64,000 nucleotides of DNA from Helicobacter ailurogastricus (GCF_001282945.1 NZ_CDMG01000009.1:287504-351503), one strand, 5' to 3'. Positions 51,885-60,933 are shown, counted from the stretch's first letter. Numbers and translations: made by a program. The notes: a model not told the origin generated them from the letters alone.

Positions 51885-52805
51885 ATTTCGGCTTAACAGC
51901 ACTTGATTAATGTGCCTTTGCTCTTGGATTTTACACACTTGGATCACGACATCAATCGCACTTTTGAAGTAGCGTTTGACGATGCCTAAATCAAACTTCG
52001 CCTTATGCCCCATTTCAATGTTTAAAGCGATCGCTTCTAGGACCTGCTCCACACTATTGGCGTGTAAAGTCGTCATCATCCCCTTATGCCCCGTGTTGCC
52101 AAAGCGCAAAAATAAAAGGGCATTTCTAGTGTCAATTTCGCCCACCATGAGTCGATCGGGGCGCATGCGCATTGCCATGTTGAGGGCGTTTTCATAGGTG
52201 AAAGGGGTTTGCTCGATTTTACCCACCAACAGCCCCACGCTGTTTTCAAACCCGCTCAAATCCAGCTCTTGGCTATCCTCCACGCTCACGACTCGCTCTT
52301 CTTTGGGGATGGACTCCAAGAGGGCGTTTAATAGACTCGTTTTCCCGCTAGCGGTCGCCCCGCTGATTAAAATATTATGCCCCTCTTGCGCCATGCTTTT
52401 TAAGTCGGCGTGGCTAAAAGGGCAAGTGGGGGCTAGGGCGAAAGCCTCAAGGGGGAATTTTTGCAGGCTGGGTACGCGGATGTTTAGGCTGATTTGGTTA
52501 TTTGTAGTGATGCTAAAGTGGTTGGCACTCACACGATAACGAGTAAAGGGGATGGAGCAGTTGAGCGTGGGGGCTTGGGTGTCAAAGGGCAAATCTCTAT
52601 AATTGGCTAATTGTTCGCAAAAGCGCAATAAAAATTCTTTGCTGAAAGTGGAATCGTGGATTTTCTGGCGCGTGCCATCAAGCTTATACAGCCACAGCTC
52701 ATTTTCGGTGTTGCTGATGAGCTCTGTGATTTGGCTTTGCAAATAGGGGGCAAAAAGAGCGATTTGCGCCTTTAAAACTTTGTGGGTTTTAAGGCTCTCT
52801 AGCAC
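51879..52805 (-). CDS. VirB11/TrbB-type secretion ATPase, orphan
   Basis: 308 residues from GTG at 52805 overlapping the kdsB end. It is a hexameric traffic ATPase: Walker A SGATASGKTSLLNAL near 153, an Asp box VVSVEDSQELDL near 178, Walker B-like RPDRLMVGEID near 219, and the His box GNTGHKGMMTTLHANSVEQ near 240. It resembles the H. pylori protein annotated TrbB (HP1421) rather than Cag-alpha. No other type IV secretion or pilus genes are nearby, so partners and task are open; competence is possible. Confidence 0.88.
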   Translation of the reverse strand: MLESLKTHKVLKAQIALFAPYLQSQITELISNTENELWLYKLDGTRQKIHDSTFSKEFLLRFCEQLANYRDLPFDTQAPTLNCSIPFTRYRVSANHFSITTNNQISLNIRVPSLQKFPLEAFALAPTCPFSHADLKSMAQEGHNILISGATASGKTSLLNALLESIPKEERVVSVEDSQELDLSGFENSVGLLVGKIEQTPFTYENALNMAMRMRPDRLMVGEIDTRNALLFLRFGNTGHKGMMTTLHANSVEQVLEAIALNIEMGHKAKFDLGIVKRYFKSAIDVVIQVCKIQEQRHINQVLLSRNL

Positions 52806-53497
52806 CTTTTTAAGGCTTCTTGTAAATCTTGCAGAGTGTCGATGCCCACGCTCTTAGTTTCTACAAGGCTTGTGGTGATGGCTTTATGGTGGTAGAGTGC
52901 CCTCAGTTGCTCGAGTTTTTCAATGTCTTCTAGGGGGCTTTTAGGCAGGGCGCAAAACTCTAAAAGCGTGTGTACTCTAAATCCATAAAGGCCTATGTGG
53001 CCCAAAAAAGAGTGGTGCTGTTCGTCTCGGCCATAAGGGATGGGGGCTCTTGAAAAATAAAGGGCGCGGTTGTCAATGCCTAGCACGACCTTAACAACAT
53101 TGGGATCTTGCGCCTCTTTGGGGCTAATTTCCTTAATGCAAGTGTGCATAAAAGGCGTTTTTTGGGATTCTTGTAAAAGTGTGGCGATGATCTCAGGCTC
53201 TAAAAAGGGTTCATCGCCTTGCAGGTTTAAAACGGGGGTTTGTTCGGGCAAATTTAAAAGGGTGCAGGCCTGCGCGCACCTGTCCGTCCCGCTTGTGTGC
53301 GCCTTGTTTGTCAAAATGGCTTTGATGTTAAAATCCTCGCAGGCCCTTAAAAGCAAAGCGTCATCGCAAGCCACAACCACCTCATCGACTTTTTGGGCGT
53401 TGCGCGCGGTGGCGACCACCATAGGTACACCTTGAATGGGCACCAAAAGCTTACGTGGGAAACGGGTGGATTCTAATCTCGCAGGGATGACAATCAT
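52799..53497 (-). CDS. kdsB: CMP-Kdo synthetase (3-deoxy-manno-octulosonate cytidylyltransferase)
   Basis: 232 residues. It activates Kdo with CTP for addition to lipid A. The start VIPARLESTRFPRKLL (residues 3-18) is the nucleotide-binding signature; LQGDEPFLEPEII near 95 and HIGLYGFRVHTLL near 168 are further family marks. GGAGA precedes ATG 53497 and a minus-strand TATAAT is at 53525-53530. The VirB11-type gene starts inside its end. Confidence 0.95.
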   Translation of the reverse strand: MIVIPARLESTRFPRKLLVPIQGVPMVVATARNAQKVDEVVVACDDALLLRACEDFNIKAILTNKAHTSGTDRCAQACTLLNLPEQTPVLNLQGDEPFLEPEIIATLLQESQKTPFMHTCIKEISPKEAQDPNVVKVVLGIDNRALYFSRAPIPYGRDEQHHSFLGHIGLYGFRVHTLLEFCALPKSPLEDIEKLEQLRALYHHKAITTSLVETKSVGIDTLQDLQEALKRC

Positions 53498-53524
53498 GCA
53501 ATCTCCTTAAACAAAAAATACTTT

Positions 53525-53530
53525 ATTATA
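53525..53530 (-). promoter_or_regulatory. -10 box of kdsB
   Basis: TATAAT on the minus strand, 28 bp upstream of kdsB. Sequence match only. Confidence 0.45.
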
Positions 53531-53613
53531 GCCTTTTTGTGTGCGGTTTTCTTAACCTTAAATTTAGTTGTTTCAGGTTATGCTGTGCTCTCAATTCAAA
53601 AGAAAGGGCATAA

Positions 53614-53922
53614 ATGGAAGTTTTAACAAGCCAAAATTACCAAGAAAAGATAAGTCAGGGAGCTGTGGTGGTCGATGTGGGGGCAAATTGGTGTCCAGAC
53701 TGCCGCAAAATCGCCCCCATGATGGACGCTTTAGCCAAAGATTACAGCCAAGTGAAAATCTTTAAAGTGGATTTTGACCAAAGCGAAGATTTAAAGGAAA
53801 GTCTAGGCATTAAACGCATCCCGACTTTGATTTTCTACAAAGATGGCAAAGAAGTGGGGCAAAGGTTAGTCGAGCCTGATACAAAAAGCACCATCGAAGC
53901 GGAGTTTAAAAAGCTAGTGTAG
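53614..53922 (+). CDS. trx2: Thioredoxin-like protein Trx2 with CPDC active site
   Basis: 102 residues. The thioredoxin fold is complete: VVVDVGANWCPDCRKIAPMM near 20-38 and cis-Pro in KRIPTLIFYKDGKEVG near 71. The active site is WCPDCR instead of WCGPCK. It matches the second thioredoxin of H. pylori (HP1458), which has the same CPDC and a role in oxidative and nitrosative stress in related work. It stands alone, followed by two tRNA genes on the other strand. Confidence 0.93.
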   Translation: MEVLTSQNYQEKISQGAVVVDVGANWCPDCRKIAPMMDALAKDYSQVKIFKVDFDQSEDLKESLGIKRIPTLIFYKDGKEVGQRLVEPDTKSTIEAEFKKLV

Positions 53923-53923
53923 T

Positions 53924-54000
<77 letters not shown>

Positions 54001-54003
54001 CCG

Positions 54004-54078
54004 TGGTTGGGGTAAAAGGATTCGAACCTCTGAATGGCAGGACCAAAACCTGCTGCCTTACCACTTGGCGATACCCCA
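54004..54078 (-). tRNA. tRNA-Gln (anticodon UUG)
   Basis: 75 nt including CCA. Acceptor TGGGGTA pairs with TACCCCA. The anticodon arm GCAGG-TTTTGGT-CCTGC gives UUG. It lies 3 bp from tRNA-fMet, in one transcript. Helicobacter charges tRNA-Gln indirectly through GatCAB, which is general knowledge. Confidence 0.95.
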
Positions 54079-54124
54079 ACAGAAAGTGCTATTCTATCCT
54101 ATTCATCTGCAAAAGTCAAGCCCC

Positions 54125-55525
54125 CTAGCACTTGGGGATATGCACATGTGTAGCCAGCCCGCCCAAAGAAGTCTCTTTGTATTTAGAGTCTAATGCCTTG
54201 CCCACCTCATACATGGTAGAGATCACATCATCAAGACTCACTTTGGCCTGATAACCATCTTCTAGGGCTAGGCGGGCTGAAGAGATTGCTTTGATGGTCC
54301 CCACCACATTACGCTCAATACAGGGGATTTGCACCAAACCGCCCACAGGGTCGCAGGTCAAGCCCAAATGGTGCTCCATCGCGATCTCAGCCGCGCTGAG
54401 GACTTGGCGCACGCTCCCGCCCAACACAAAGGCAAAGCCTGCTGCCGCCATTGAAGATGCAGTGCCCACCTCTGCCTGACAGCCTGCCTCTGCGCCACTC
54501 AAGGACGCGTTCTTTTTGTATAAATACCCTACCGCCGCACAGGTGAGTAAAAAATCCACGATCTGTTCGGTTTCCAAAGGTTTGATGTGGTGGTGGCAAT
54601 AAAGCAAGACAGCGGGCACGACTCCACAAGCCCCATTCGTGGGGGCAGTAACGACCTTATGCCCGCAGGCATTTTCTTCACTCACAGCCCGCGCGTAAAG
54701 CGTGGCGTAATCGACCATCGCCAGCGGGTCAGCAAGGCTGGGGTGTTTGTTTAGGCGGGCATGGACTTTGGGGGCTAGACGCGCCATGCCAATGTAGCCG
54801 GGGAGTTGTTTTTCTTGAGAGGACACCCCATTTTTATAGCACTCCAACATCGCTTGATAAATTTCTAAGCAGTAAGTGCGGGCGTAATTTTGCCCAAACA
54901 ACGCGCTTTCGTGCAAATCCACGATACCGGCAATGTGGGTGTGGTGCTTTTCGCACAGATCTAATAATTCTTGAGCGCTTGAAAAGTCAAAGGGGGAGTG
55001 CCCAGATTTTACAGAGTCGATCTTTTTATGCTTTAGCTCCTCCTCGGTGTAAATAAATCCACCCCCTGTGGAGTAATAGACTTCCTTAAGCAATAAATCC
55101 TGTTTGGCATTGAAAGCCTGTATCTCCATGCCATTTTCGTGCAGGTCCAAAGCCCTAGGCTCAAAGAGAATGTCTGTTTCAAGATTAAAGGGGATGTTCT
55201 TGGCTTTGGCTAGGTTTAAGCTGTGCTCTTGGATGGCTTTTTGCAAAATCTCTTGCCTTTGGGGCACGCTCACCTCTTTGGCGCACACTCCGCTAAGGCC
55301 CACCACACAGGCCAAATCCGTTAAATGCCCCTTGCCTGTTAAAGCCAGCGAGCCGTGCAGGATTACCTGCACTCTAGCCACTTGCTCAAGGATTTGTTTT
55401 TCTTGCAGGAGATGACAAAAACGCACACAAGCATCCATAGGGCCTATGGTGTGTGAAGAGCTAGGACCGATGCCAATTTTAAAAATGGCAGTGATGGATT
55501 GGCTGTAAATTTCTTGCTGTGTCAT
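54125..55525 (-). CDS. sdaA: L-serine dehydratase (iron-sulfur type)
   Basis: 466 residues from ATG 55525, seven bases after GAGG; a TTG 24 bases upstream lies in the transporter gene. It deaminates serine to pyruvate and ammonia. The N-terminal beta domain has GIGPSSSHTIGPM near 19-31. The C-terminal alpha domain has APTNGACGVVPAVLLY near 295, NASLSGAEAGCQAEVGTA near 341 and LTCDPVGGLVQIPCIERN near 392, with the cysteines that bind the 4Fe-4S cluster. It follows sdaC by seven bases. Confidence 0.95.
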   Translation of the reverse strand: MTQQEIYSQSITAIFKIGIGPSSSHTIGPMDACVRFCHLLQEKQILEQVARVQVILHGSLALTGKGHLTDLACVVGLSGVCAKEVSVPQRQEILQKAIQEHSLNLAKAKNIPFNLETDILFEPRALDLHENGMEIQAFNAKQDLLLKEVYYSTGGGFIYTEEELKHKKIDSVKSGHSPFDFSSAQELLDLCEKHHTHIAGIVDLHESALFGQNYARTYCLEIYQAMLECYKNGVSSQEKQLPGYIGMARLAPKVHARLNKHPSLADPLAMVDYATLYARAVSEENACGHKVVTAPTNGACGVVPAVLLYCHHHIKPLETEQIVDFLLTCAAVGYLYKKNASLSGAEAGCQAEVGTASSMAAAGFAFVLGGSVRQVLSAAEIAMEHHLGLTCDPVGGLVQIPCIERNVVGTIKAISSARLALEDGYQAKVSLDDVISTMYEVGKALDSKYKETSLGGLATHVHIPKC

Positions 55526-55532
55526 GGTTACC

Positions 55533-56774
55533 TCATTTAAGAATGTCAAGAATGGCGTTTAGGACGGTGAGTACGCCCGTTGCAAAGATGAAGGCATCGG
55601 CAAGCGGACTTCTAAATTCCTTCATGGAGGGCAGGGCATACATCGCCACAATGGGTAAGATAAAGGTGATGGTGGCAAGGGCAGGCCCGCCCAAATCCTC
55701 AATGAAACTTAAAATGCTGGGGTTGTAGTAGGCAACCGCAATGATGCTGATCCAAAAAAATATAGTGGTCCATGCATCGATTCGGCGGTGGTGGTGGGTG
55801 TTGAGCTTGTCTTTTGTGAAGCACTGCACAATCAAGCCCTTTAAGCCCTCTTTGGCTCCATAGTAATGCCCGAAAAAAGAAGTGGTGATGGCTAAAAACG
55901 CCACAATAGGGCCGGCGTAACCGATGAAGGGGTTATGCAGGGTGTTGGCAAAGTAGCTCAAAATGGGGATGTTTTGCGCCCGAGCTTTTGCAAAGTCAGC
56001 GGGGTCTAAGCACAAAATACAAGAGAACACAAAAAACATCACAAAAAAGAGCAGTAAAGAAGTGTTTAGCAGCTCGATTTGATTGGTCTTGTAGTGCTTG
56101 AGCTCCCCGTAGTGTTTTTCCACAGCCTGCGCGAAAGTCGATATGATCGCGCTGTGGTTAAAAGAAAACACCAAAACGGGCAAAGTGAACCACAGAGCCG
56201 CAAAAAATCCTTTGACGCTTGGAATGTCCGCGATCATGGCGGTTTTCCAATAGGGGATCAAATACAAAGAAAACATCAATAAAATCAAGGCCAAAGGATA
56301 AACAAGGGCATTGGCCACACGGGTTACAATCGTGGTGTTAAAAATCATCACAAAAATCATGCCCGTGATCAAGTGTTCGGCTAGAAAAAAGCGGTTGTTG
56401 TCAAAATAGTGCAAGCCCAGTTGGTTAGCAAAAAAAGACTCTACGGTGTTGGTGATCCCCACGCCATAGGCTAGACAAATCGGATAGAGGGCAAAAAAAT
56501 ACATCAAGGTGATTAAAAACCCGATCCTCTTGCCTAAGCGGGTGGCGGCGTGGGTGATGTCTTGGTTGCCTATGGCATTGACAAAGCGCGCTAAAGCCCT
56601 GTGACTAAGCCAAGTCATGGGAAAACTCATTGTAGCCATTAAGACCACAGGCCAAAATCCGTGTTCGCCCGCCTTGATGGGCAAAAACAAAATCCCTGCC
56701 CCAACAGCCGTGCCAAAGAGCGACCACATCCAACGGATGTCAAAGAGATTTAACTTTTTATCCGCTTGCGCCAT
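55533..56774 (-). CDS. sdaC: Serine/proton symporter SdaC
   Basis: 413 residues with 11 membrane spans of the HAAAP (aromatic and hydroxy amino acid permease) family. The N-terminal GTAVGAGILFLPIKAGEHGFWPVV near 18-41 is the family signature with the unwound first helix. It imports L-serine, an important carbon and energy source of these bacteria, which SdaA then splits. ATG 56774; an 113 bp gap to folP holds its promoter. Operon with sdaA. Confidence 0.93.
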   Translation of the reverse strand: MAQADKKLNLFDIRWMWSLFGTAVGAGILFLPIKAGEHGFWPVVLMATMSFPMTWLSHRALARFVNAIGNQDITHAATRLGKRIGFLITLMYFFALYPICLAYGVGITNTVESFFANQLGLHYFDNNRFFLAEHLITGMIFVMIFNTTIVTRVANALVYPLALILLMFSLYLIPYWKTAMIADIPSVKGFFAALWFTLPVLVFSFNHSAIISTFAQAVEKHYGELKHYKTNQIELLNTSLLLFFVMFFVFSCILCLDPADFAKARAQNIPILSYFANTLHNPFIGYAGPIVAFLAITTSFFGHYYGAKEGLKGLIVQCFTKDKLNTHHHRRIDAWTTIFFWISIIAVAYYNPSILSFIEDLGGPALATITFILPIVAMYALPSMKEFRSPLADAFIFATGVLTVLNAILDILK

Positions 56775-56887
56775 TTAAACCCTTGTATCTCTAAATCAAA
56801 AGCCTCATTCTAACAAAATTAAGACAATGGGCCACCAGCCCTAACCAAGCGACGCGATTCTAGAGGGTTTGTGTAGCGGATGGTAAC

Positions 56888-58027
56888 TTAGGGGATTTGC
56901 AATAGTGCGTTGTGGATGGCTAGAATGTCTAAATGCTCTGCAATGTCATGCACCCTTAGAATGCTCGCCCCATTTTCTAGGGCTTTTAAGTGCAAGGCAA
57001 GTGTGCCGGCTAGGCGATCCTTTACCTCCCTAGCACACACTTCGCCCACGCTTTTTTTACGGCTACAACCCACGAGCAAGGGGTAGCCAAAGTGCAGAAA
57101 ATGCGTTAAGTGCTTAATGAGGGCTAAATTCTCAGGGCTTTGTTTAGAAAAACCAAACCCGATGTCTAAAATGATGTTATCAATGCCATGGTCTTTTAGG
57201 GCAGTGATTTTTGCGTGAAAAAACGCCTCCATTTCTATCCATAAATTTTTGGCTGTGAGCTGTTGGTGCGCCCTCAAGGGCACGCCCAAAGAGTGCATCA
57301 ACACCACTTGCGCCCCAAACTCTTTGGCCACGGAAAACATACGCGGGTCGTTAAAGCCATTGACATCGTTGAGGACACAAAAGCCATGCTCTAGGGCAAA
57401 GGTGGCCGTTTGGGGGTTGTAGGTGTCGATGCTGAATTTGGCATGCTTGTAAAGGTTTTGGCTTTTGATCTCGGTGCATAAATCTTTTAAGCGGGCCATC
57501 TCTGTGCTCGCGTCTGTGTAAAGGCTGTCTGGTCTAGAGCTGGCCGCGCCTATGTCGATGTAGGCGATTTTCTGCTCTAAGAGTCTATAGATTTGCTCTA
57601 GGGCGGTTTTTGCGCTGTGGCGGCTGTTGGGGTAAAAGCTATCGGGAGTCACATTGACAATTGCCATTAAAGCGGGGGCAACCTTGGGAAGGGTGAAGTG
57701 GGTTTCTAGCTCTTTGGCAAGTTTTTTAAGCCCAAAGTCTTGTTTAGCGCATTTTTGAACTAAGTGCTGGAGCTGGTCTAAAGTACCCACGAGCAAACAA
57801 TCATAGGCCTTCTCCTGTGCCAAAATACAATTTTTAGGCGTGGCTAGCTCTGCGCCCACACGCAACGCCTCTTGTTTTAAAATCAAAGTGGCGCTTAGGG
57901 GCAAGTCAGTGATTTTAAAACTCAAAAGTTTGGCTTTTTTAGCCATGATGGCTTGTCCTGTGGGGTGTGCGCCAATCTCTTTTAAGGCGCAAGAAAAACT
58001 AGCCGGGTTGAGTCGTTGCAAAAACAT
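56888..58027 (-). CDS. folP: Dihydropteroate synthase
   Basis: 379 residues, about 100 longer than typical DHPS because of an N-terminal extension also found in other Helicobacter. The TIM-barrel starts at MAIVNVTPDSFYPNSR near 121, with DIGAASSRPDS near 157, NDVNGFND near 220, DIGFGFSKQ near 292 and the C-terminal RVHDIAEH near 355. It joins p-aminobenzoate with the pterin and is the sulfonamide target. It overlaps holB in TAATG and ends the operon nudH-lysC-hobA-holB-folP. Confidence 0.93.
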   Translation of the reverse strand: MFLQRLNPASFSCALKEIGAHPTGQAIMAKKAKLLSFKITDLPLSATLILKQEALRVGAELATPKNCILAQEKAYDCLLVGTLDQLQHLVQKCAKQDFGLKKLAKELETHFTLPKVAPALMAIVNVTPDSFYPNSRHSAKTALEQIYRLLEQKIAYIDIGAASSRPDSLYTDASTEMARLKDLCTEIKSQNLYKHAKFSIDTYNPQTATFALEHGFCVLNDVNGFNDPRMFSVAKEFGAQVVLMHSLGVPLRAHQQLTAKNLWIEMEAFFHAKITALKDHGIDNIILDIGFGFSKQSPENLALIKHLTHFLHFGYPLLVGCSRKKSVGEVCAREVKDRLAGTLALHLKALENGASILRVHDIAEHLDILAIHNALLQIP

Positions 58028-58653
58028 TAGCCTCTCGCTTGCAACACGCTTAAAAGCAAGGGCAAGAGGTTATAGCTGGGGCGCAAGTAAAGGGCATTGG
58101 CGTGAATAGCGTTGTCAAATTGTGTGAGTGTGGCGGGGCTTAGGTGGATGCCCGCTTGCTTTGTGGCCTCTAAAAGTGCGGCGATTTGGGTTTTCACTTC
58201 CTCTTGGTTAAATTGTTTGTCGGCATTTTGTAAAAACTGGTAAAGGGCGCGTAAATCACAAGTTCTTAGGTCTAGCCCAAAAGGTGGGAGAGGTGTTTTG
58301 GTGCGCTTGTTGGTGTGAGGCAAGCGGGAGCGGATTGTGAGCAGGAGTGCGCTTGGGTGCTTGGTGATGAGAATAAAAAAGGTGTTTTTGGGCGGTTCTT
58401 CTAGGATTTTAAGCAAAGCGTTTTGGGCAAAGAGATTAAAGTTAGAAGCGGCGATGATGAAGGCTTTTTGCCCAGAAAACTTGAGTACACAACGGCGTTT
58501 GATCTCGTGGGCGTGTTCGATTTTTAGCTCATCTTCACAAACGAGTTCAGCTAAAAAGGGGGTATTTTGGGCTTTAAAATGCACCTCTAAAAACTCTTTA
58601 TGGTTTTGGGCGTGCTCTTTTGGGGTGTTGGCGTAGATGATTTGACTAGTCAT
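58027..58653 (-). CDS. holB: DNA polymerase III delta prime subunit (clamp loader), short form
   Basis: 208 residues, shorter than E. coli HolB (334) as is common in epsilonproteobacteria. Seen are NALLKILEEPPKNTFFILIT near 77-96, the sensor-type segment of clamp loaders, and LLLTIRSRLP near 103. The Walker A region is absent, as expected of a non-ATPase subunit. The C-terminal collar part is short. It overlaps hobA by eight bases; a replication-related pair. Identity is supported by motif and by the conserved order in H. pylori. Confidence 0.85.
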   Translation of the reverse strand: MTSQIIYANTPKEHAQNHKEFLEVHFKAQNTPFLAELVCEDELKIEHAHEIKRRCVLKFSGQKAFIIAASNFNLFAQNALLKILEEPPKNTFFILITKHPSALLLTIRSRLPHTNKRTKTPLPPFGLDLRTCDLRALYQFLQNADKQFNQEEVKTQIAALLEATKQAGIHLSPATLTQFDNAIHANALYLRPSYNLLPLLLSVLQARG

Positions 58654-59164
58654 CTAAGCGCACTTGTCCTAGCAAACTTTCTAGCACCATATGGGCAAAC
58701 ACGCGGTAAAGTTGCAAAAGTTTGTGATCGAGCAGGGGATCAAGGGATTCAAAGTTGATCGCCCCCTCTTTGGGGCTGTCTAAAAGCCACAACAAACTTT
58801 GATCCACGCTTGAAGCAAGCTGCGCCATTGGGGTGTTGCCAGCTCCCACATACCAAAAGATATAGTTTTGATAGACCAAATCTAAGGTGTTGCGCACTAA
58901 AAAGATGTCTTGGCCTTGTTGCAAATAAACTTGGAAACTTTTCAGGGGGTCAAAGATAGGCACTAAGGGGTGCATAGGGTGGGCGTTTAAATGCGCTAAA
59001 GCATAGGTTCTAAGCCACGCACGCGGGGCATCTGTGGCCACAAGAAGACACCCTCCTTTTAGAATATGCCTTGTGGCGCGCAAAAGGGGGGCACAATCCT
59101 TAGGCAACTCAAGGCATAAAAACCCCTCTTTTTGCAATGTGGCAAACCACTCTTTAAGCCGCAT
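58646..59164 (-). CDS. hobA: DnaA-binding initiation factor HobA
   Basis: 172 residues. Matches the H. pylori HP1230 product HobA in size, order and style; HobA is a SIS-fold tetramer that bridges DnaA molecules at oriC and is needed to start replication (a counterpart of E. coli DiaA). Segments such as KGGCLLVATDAPRAWL near 37-52 and FWYVGAGNTPMAQL near 103 fit the SIS fold. It overlaps lysC in TAATG and holB by eight bases. There is no oriC in the window. Confidence 0.88.
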   Translation of the reverse strand: MRLKEWFATLQKEGFLCLELPKDCAPLLRATRHILKGGCLLVATDAPRAWLRTYALAHLNAHPMHPLVPIFDPLKSFQVYLQQGQDIFLVRNTLDLVYQNYIFWYVGAGNTPMAQLASSVDQSLLWLLDSPKEGAINFESLDPLLDHKLLQLYRVFAHMVLESLLGQVRLDD

Positions 59165-60366
59165 TAAAGGTCGAGTTTAAAGGCCGTGTGTAGGGTTTTC
59201 AAGGCAAGCTCAGCCACGCCAACCTCCACAACCACAGAAATTTTAATCTCACTCGTGCCAATCATTAAGATGTTGATATTCTCTTTGGCTAGGGCGTTAA
59301 AAACCGCGCTGGCAATCCCCGAGTGTGAGCGCATCCCCACCCCCACCACAGAAACCTTAGCGATTTTGTCGTCATGCTCGATTGAGCCGATGTTTTGCAG
59401 ATTTTTTAAAACGTGCAAGCAAGCTTCTAAATCGCCTTTAGGCACGGTGAAATTAATGTCGGTTTTGCCATTACGGGCAACTGTTTGCACGATCAAATCG
59501 ATGTTGATCCCTGCACCGGCCAAGAGTCCAAAAACCTCCCCGGCAATGCCCGGATAATCCAAAGCATCGACAATATTCACACGGGCTTGGTCGGTATCTA
59601 GGGCGATGCCACTCACAATGGGTTTTTCCAAAATTTTCTCCTCTGAAGTGATGCGCGTCCCCTCGGTGCTGTTGAAAGAATTGCGCGTAACAAGGGGAAT
59701 GTTGTATTTTTTAGCCAGCTCCACAGAGCGGTTAAACAGCACCTTAGCCCCCATTGAAGCCAACTCTAACATTTCCTCATAACTGATCTCATCGATTTTG
59801 CGCGCACGGGGCACAATGCGTGGGTCTGTGGTGTAAATGCCATCCACATCGGTGTAAATCTCGCAAAGCCCAGCGTGCAAGGCCCCGGCTAGAGCCACTG
59901 CGCTTAAATCGCTGCCCCCCCGCCCCAAGGTGGTGATCTCTCCACTAGGACTGATCCCTTGAAAGCCGGCCACCACCACGACAAAGTTTTGTGCCAACAA
60001 CTCTTTGATTTTAGCTGTATCGATGTCTAAAATCTGGGCTTTGGTGTAGCGCGCATCGGTTAAAATGCCCGCCTCCGACCCACTGAGCGAACACGCCTTT
60101 TGCCCCATAGATTCAAGTGCGATGGCGAGCAAGGCGCTAGAGATTTGCTCTCCGCTACTAAGCAGGCGGTCTAATTCCCTTTGGTTGCTGCGCGCGCCAA
60201 AATAGTGGGCTAAATTTAAAAAATCATCTGTGGTGTCGCCCATCGCTGAAACCACCACCACTAAATCCTCATAGAGCTTTTTACTCTCAATCACGCGTCT
60301 AGCCACCGCTTCAATGCGCGCACACCCCCCCATGCTCGTCCCCCCAAACTTTTGCACTACCAGCAT
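59164..60366 (-). CDS. lysC: Aspartokinase
   Basis: 400 residues. It phosphorylates aspartate in the first step to lysine, threonine and methionine. The kinase half has VQKFGGTSMGG near 4-14, a catalytic-region LLSSGEQIS near 68-76, TTLGRGGSDLSAVALA near 165, and YTDVDGIYTTDPRIV near 190. Two ACT domains fill 265-400 (NIVDALDYPGIAGEVF, VSVVGVGMRSHSGIASAVF) and would sense lysine or threonine. It starts in the nudH stop (TAATG). dapB and hom, coded at 15-18 kb, act after it. Confidence 0.95.
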   Translation of the reverse strand: MLVVQKFGGTSMGGCARIEAVARRVIESKKLYEDLVVVVSAMGDTTDDFLNLAHYFGARSNQRELDRLLSSGEQISSALLAIALESMGQKACSLSGSEAGILTDARYTKAQILDIDTAKIKELLAQNFVVVVAGFQGISPSGEITTLGRGGSDLSAVALAGALHAGLCEIYTDVDGIYTTDPRIVPRARKIDEISYEEMLELASMGAKVLFNRSVELAKKYNIPLVTRNSFNSTEGTRITSEEKILEKPIVSGIALDTDQARVNIVDALDYPGIAGEVFGLLAGAGINIDLIVQTVARNGKTDINFTVPKGDLEACLHVLKNLQNIGSIEHDDKIAKVSVVGVGMRSHSGIASAVFNALAKENINILMIGTSEIKISVVVEVGVAELALKTLHTAFKLDL

Positions 60367-60836
60367 TACAAATACCCTTCTTTGCGGAAATAGCCGATCA
60401 CTTGGCGATAAACTTGGCGTTTGAAATGCACGACCCTATGAAAGAGATCCTTGGTTTTCACAAAACAATAGCGGTTAAACTCGGGCGAAAGGGTTTGGAT
60501 GTTGATCAAAGAATTGTTTTTGAGCCGCACTAAAAAGTACTTCTGCTTTTGCCCATCAAAGGGGTAGAGTTTTTTGGGCATCGTGGGGGGGAAGTCGTAG
60601 GTGATCCACTTGGGGTATTCGGCAATCACCTCGATAGCGTCTGTGCCGATCTCCTCTAAAAGTTCGCGATAAAGGGCTTTTAAAGGGGTCTCTCCTTGAT
60701 CGATCCCACCTTGGGGGAATTGCCAAGCGCCTTGGATGTCGATTCGTTGTGCGAGAAAAAACTCACAATCCCTAGGGTATTGAGAGGAAAGCACAACAGC
60801 GGCCACATTCGGGCGGTAACTTTTTTTGGTGTCCAT
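60366..60836 (-). CDS. rppH: RNA pyrophosphohydrolase (Nudix)
   Basis: 156 residues. The Nudix box [22 protein letters not shown] (residues 38-59) is complete in the form Gx5Ex7REUxEEx[24 protein letters not shown] near 9-30 and [11 protein letters not shown] are typical of NudH/RppH. It removes pyrophosphate from mRNA 5' ends (or cleaves dinucleoside polyphosphates). It is the first gene of the unit to folP. A hairpin in its leader covers part of the ribosome site. Confidence 0.93.
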   Translation of the reverse strand: MDTKKSYRPNVAAVVLSSQYPRDCEFFLAQRIDIQGAWQFPQGGIDQGETPLKALYRELLEEIGTDAIEVIAEYPKWITYDFPPTMPKKLYPFDGQKQKYFLVRLKNNSLINIQTLSPEFNRYCFVKTKDLFHRVVHFKRQVYRQVIGYFRKEGYL

Positions 60837-60844
60837 AGTTGTCC

Positions 60845-60871
60845 TTTTTGCTGGCTCTTAAAGCCAAAAAA
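60845..60871 (-). promoter_or_regulatory. Hairpin in the rppH leader overlapping the ribosome site
   Basis: On the minus strand TTTTTTGGCT, loop TTAAG, AGCCAGCAAAAA form a stem with a two-base bulge. The A-run of the 3' arm is part of the AAAAAGGA ribosome binding site. A closed stem would reduce translation of the operon. Promoter TATAAT lies at 60881-60886. Confidence 0.45.
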
Positions 60872-60880
60872 CTGGGCAAC

Positions 60881-60886
60881 ATTATA
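60881..60886 (-). promoter_or_regulatory. -10 box of the rppH-lysC-hobA-holB-folP operon
   Basis: TATAAT on the minus strand, 45 bp before the first gene, leaving room for the leader hairpin. Sequence match only. Confidence 0.5.
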
Positions 60887-60933
60887 ACACACGCGAAACT
60901 GAAAGAAAGCCCCCGCTCCTTTAGTGTTTAGAT

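Noticed and set aside
60840-60880. Lysine riboswitch before the lysC operon
   Set aside because: The leader is only about 40 bases with one small hairpin, far too short for the roughly 170-nt lysine aptamer.
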